A stretch of 25,255 nt of DNA from Saccoglossus kowalevskii (lineage: Eukaryota; Hemichordata; Enteropneusta; Harrimaniidae): NCBI RefSeq assembly GCF_000003605.2, contig NW_003137796.1, positions 1-25,255 on the forward strand, read 5' to 3'. The position numbers were made by a program, and so were the translations under genes. Shown in pieces: positions 23,665-25,255 of this stretch. A model generated the notes under the pieces. The model was not told where the DNA came from. It made no database searches and saw nothing but the letters and a program-made list of their open reading frames with translations. Numbering within the stretch: the stretch's first letter is position 1; each line of letters opens with the position of its first letter.

Positions 23665-23763
23665 AACATAGATTGCTGTTCACCTGAATGTACCAAATTC
23701 AACAATGATCCACTCTTTTCTAATATTGATTGCTGTTCACCTGAATCTACCTAATTCCAACAG
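23665..23763 (+). repeat. Recurrent frame-breaking module, fifth copy
   Basis: Same order as the fourth copy, with CTGAATCTACC in place of CTGAATGTACC. The preceding TTCAGCCGAATG unit is shared with the fourth copy. It leads into a TTTTCACC unit with the one-base deletion TGAATGACC near 23860. Confidence 0.85.
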
Positions 23764-23949
23764 TGATCCACTCTTTTCTAACATTGATTACTGTTCACCT
23801 GAATGTACCTAATTCAACAGTGATCCACTTTTTTCTAACATTGATTACTTTTCACCTGAATGACCTAATCCAACAGTGATCCACTCTTTTCTAACATTGA
23901 TCGCCGTTCACCTGAATGTACCTGATTCAACAGTGATGCACTCTTTTCT

Positions 23950-24400
23950 AACATTGACTACTGTTCACCTGAATGAATCTAATTCAACAGTGATCCACTC
24001 TTTTCTAACATTGATTGCTGTTCACCTGAATGAACCTAATTCAAAAGTGATCCACTCTTTTCTAACATTGATTGCTGTTCCGCTGAATGTACCTAATTGA
24101 ACAGTGATCCACTCTTTTCTAACATTGAATGCTGTTCACCTGAATGTACCAAATTCAACAATGATTCACTCTTTTCTAACATTGACTACTGTTCACCTGA
24201 ATGAATCTAATTCAACAGTGATCCACTCTTTTCTAACATTGATAGCTGTTTACCTGAATGTACCTAATTCAACAATGATCCACTCTTTTCTAACATTCAT
24301 TGCTGTACACCTTAATGTACCTAATCCAACAATGATCCACTCTATTCTAACATTGATTGCTGTTCACCTGAATGTCCATAATTCAACACTTATACACTCT
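23950..24400 (+). repeat. Haplotype block duplicated 11.1 kb away, right copy
   Basis: Partner of 12830-13300, with GTTCCGCTG near 24077, CTAATTGAACAG near 24092, AACATTCATTG near 24292 and CACTCTATTC near 24337 in the same order. Private changes are TTGAATGCTG, TTGATAGCTG and GCTGTACACC. It runs directly into a deletion-rich stretch. Confidence 0.83.
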
Positions 24401-24605
24401 TTTCTATATTGACTGCTGTTCCCTGAATGAATCTAATTCAACAGTGATCCACTCTTTCTAACATTGATTGCTGTCACTGAATGTACTAATTCAACAGTGA
24501 TGCACTCTTTTGTAACATTGATTACTGTTCACTGAATGTATCTAATTCAACAGTAATCCACTTTTTCCCAACATTGATTACTTTTCACTGAATGACATAA
24601 TTCAA
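24390..24605 (+). repeat. Deletion-rich degraded repeat stretch near the right edge
   Basis: About eight missing bases lie within some 200 bp: TCTATATTG, TTCCCTGAATG, CACTCTTTCTAAC, GCTGTCACTGAATG, TGTACTAATTC, GTTCACTGAATG, TTTTCACTGAATG and GAATGACATAATTC. Unit order is the normal GAATC, TTGTAAC, TTTTTCCC, CTGATTC series. The marker spacing 23483 to 24559 is seven bases short of 19 units, as these losses predict. The usual frame resumes near 24608. Confidence 0.75.
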
Positions 24606-25255
24606 CCGTGATCCACTCTTTTCTAACATTGATCGCTGTTCACCTGAATGTACCTGATTCAACAGTGATGCACTCTTTTCTAACATTGACTGCTGTTCAC
24701 CTGAATGTACCTAATTCAACAGTGATCCACTCTTTTCTAACATTGACTGCTGTTCACCTGAATGTACCTAATTCAACAGTGATCCACTCTTTTCTAACAT
24801 TGATTGCTGTTCACCTGAGTGTACCTAATTCAACAGTGATCCACTTTTTTCTAACATTGATTACTTTTCACCTGAATGTACATAATCCAACAATGATCCA
24901 CTCTTTTCTAACATTGACTGCTGTTCACCTGAATGTACCTAATTCAACAGTGATCCACTCTTTTATAACATTGATTACTGTTCACCTGAATGTACCTAAT
25001 TCAACAATGATGCACTCTTTTCTAACATTGACTACTGTTCACCTGAATGAATCTAATTTAACAGTGATCCACTCTTTTCTAACATTGATTGCTGTTCACC
25101 TGAATGAACCTAATTCAACAGTGATCCACTCTTTTCTAACATTGATTGCTGTTCACCTGAATGAATCTAATTTAACAGTGATCCACTCTTTTCTAACATT
25201 GATTGCTGTTCACCTGAATGAACCTAATTCAACAGTGATCCACTCTTTCTAACAT

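Larger units (their letters stand above)
1..25255. repeat. 57-bp tandem satellite array, about 443 units, filling the whole window
   Basis: The same 57-bp unit is repeated head to tail from the first base to the last, always in the same orientation. Numbering the unit from AACATTG, its landmarks are TTCACCTGAATG at 15-26, CCTAATTCAACAGTG at 29-43 and ATCCACTCTTTTCT at 44-57. Most units differ from consensus at only a few recurrent sites: GACT/GATT, GCTG/ACTG, GTTC/TTTC, TGTACC/TGAACC/TGTATC, ATTCA/ATCCA/ATTTA, CAGTG/CAATG, ATCC/ATGC, CTCTT/CTTTT and TTCTA/TTATA/TTGTA. Distances between the marker CACTTTTTCCC in successive copies are within a few bases of multiples of 57, for example 2166, 798, 684 and 1254. 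No unique flank, transposon end or gene interrupts the array and neither boundary is in the window. The array is seen directly. Its being a eukaryotic satellite is inference, and the family is not one I recognise. Confidence 0.98.

Noticed and set aside
1-25255. CRISPR array or other prokaryotic repeat-spacer system
   Set aside because: The units are directly adjacent with no unique spacers, the unit is 57 bp and diverges gradually, and there are no associated protein genes.
1-25255. Relationship to the 171-bp primate alpha satellite because three units make 171 bp
   Set aside because: No sequence resemblance that I can see, no CENP-B box, and no three-unit periodicity in the variants. The number match is a coincidence.
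1-25255. Transposon-derived ends, target-site duplications or an rRNA/tRNA gene within the array
   Set aside because: I found no non-repeat segment of more than a few bases anywhere; all anomalies reduce to small indels or substitutions in the 57-bp unit.

Overview
The whole 25,255-base window is one uninterrupted tandem-repeat (satellite or minisatellite) array. I see no genuine gene, RNA gene, transposon or unique flanking DNA. The unit is 57 bp, about 443 copies fill the window, and both edges cut through repeats, so the real array is longer. The consensus unit is about 39% G+C (A15 C15 G7 T20), has no CpG and carries more C than G on this strand. An array this long and homogeneous, with higher-order structure and no genes, fits satellite DNA of a eukaryotic genome (centromeric, pericentromeric, subtelomeric or interstitial heterochromatin). 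CpG absence fits a CpG-methylating genome, but one 57-bp unit is weak evidence. I do not recognise the family and cannot name the organism.

Because 57 = 3 x 19, the consensus happens to be stop-free in one forward frame, which gives long apparent ORFs with a 19-residue period (up to 679 codons, 18574-20613). I read these as artefacts. The other five frames have a stop in every consensus unit. The open frame is broken again and again by one-base indels and by TAA, TAG or TGA codons. Common variants fall mainly on first and second codon positions. The frame-breaking mutations are themselves copied to distant places in the array.

Layout: the array is a mosaic of variant units with irregular higher-order repeats (HORs). 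The clearest HOR is a 12-unit cassette of about 684 bp, with six copies starting near 6721, 8032, 14986, 15898, 18524 and 22799. Spacings between one HOR marker across 2.3-24.6 kb are 4 to 66 units, always within a few bases of a multiple of 57. Other parts are a perfect-looking 399-bp tandem duplication (2520-3294), an almost invariant run of consensus units (9355-9696), a different variant neighbourhood at about 9.1-14.5 kb, and haplotype blocks repeated about 1.7, 4.2, 11.1 and 20.8 kb apart. Short stretches (1036-1290, 8815-9115, 11495-11700, 12715-12860, 24390-24600) have many more indels or substitutions and are either eroded repeats or sequence errors.

Nothing here supports a new gene system. 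The interest lies in array evolution: HOR formation, spread of indel-marked units, and small dyad symmetries kept in each unit.
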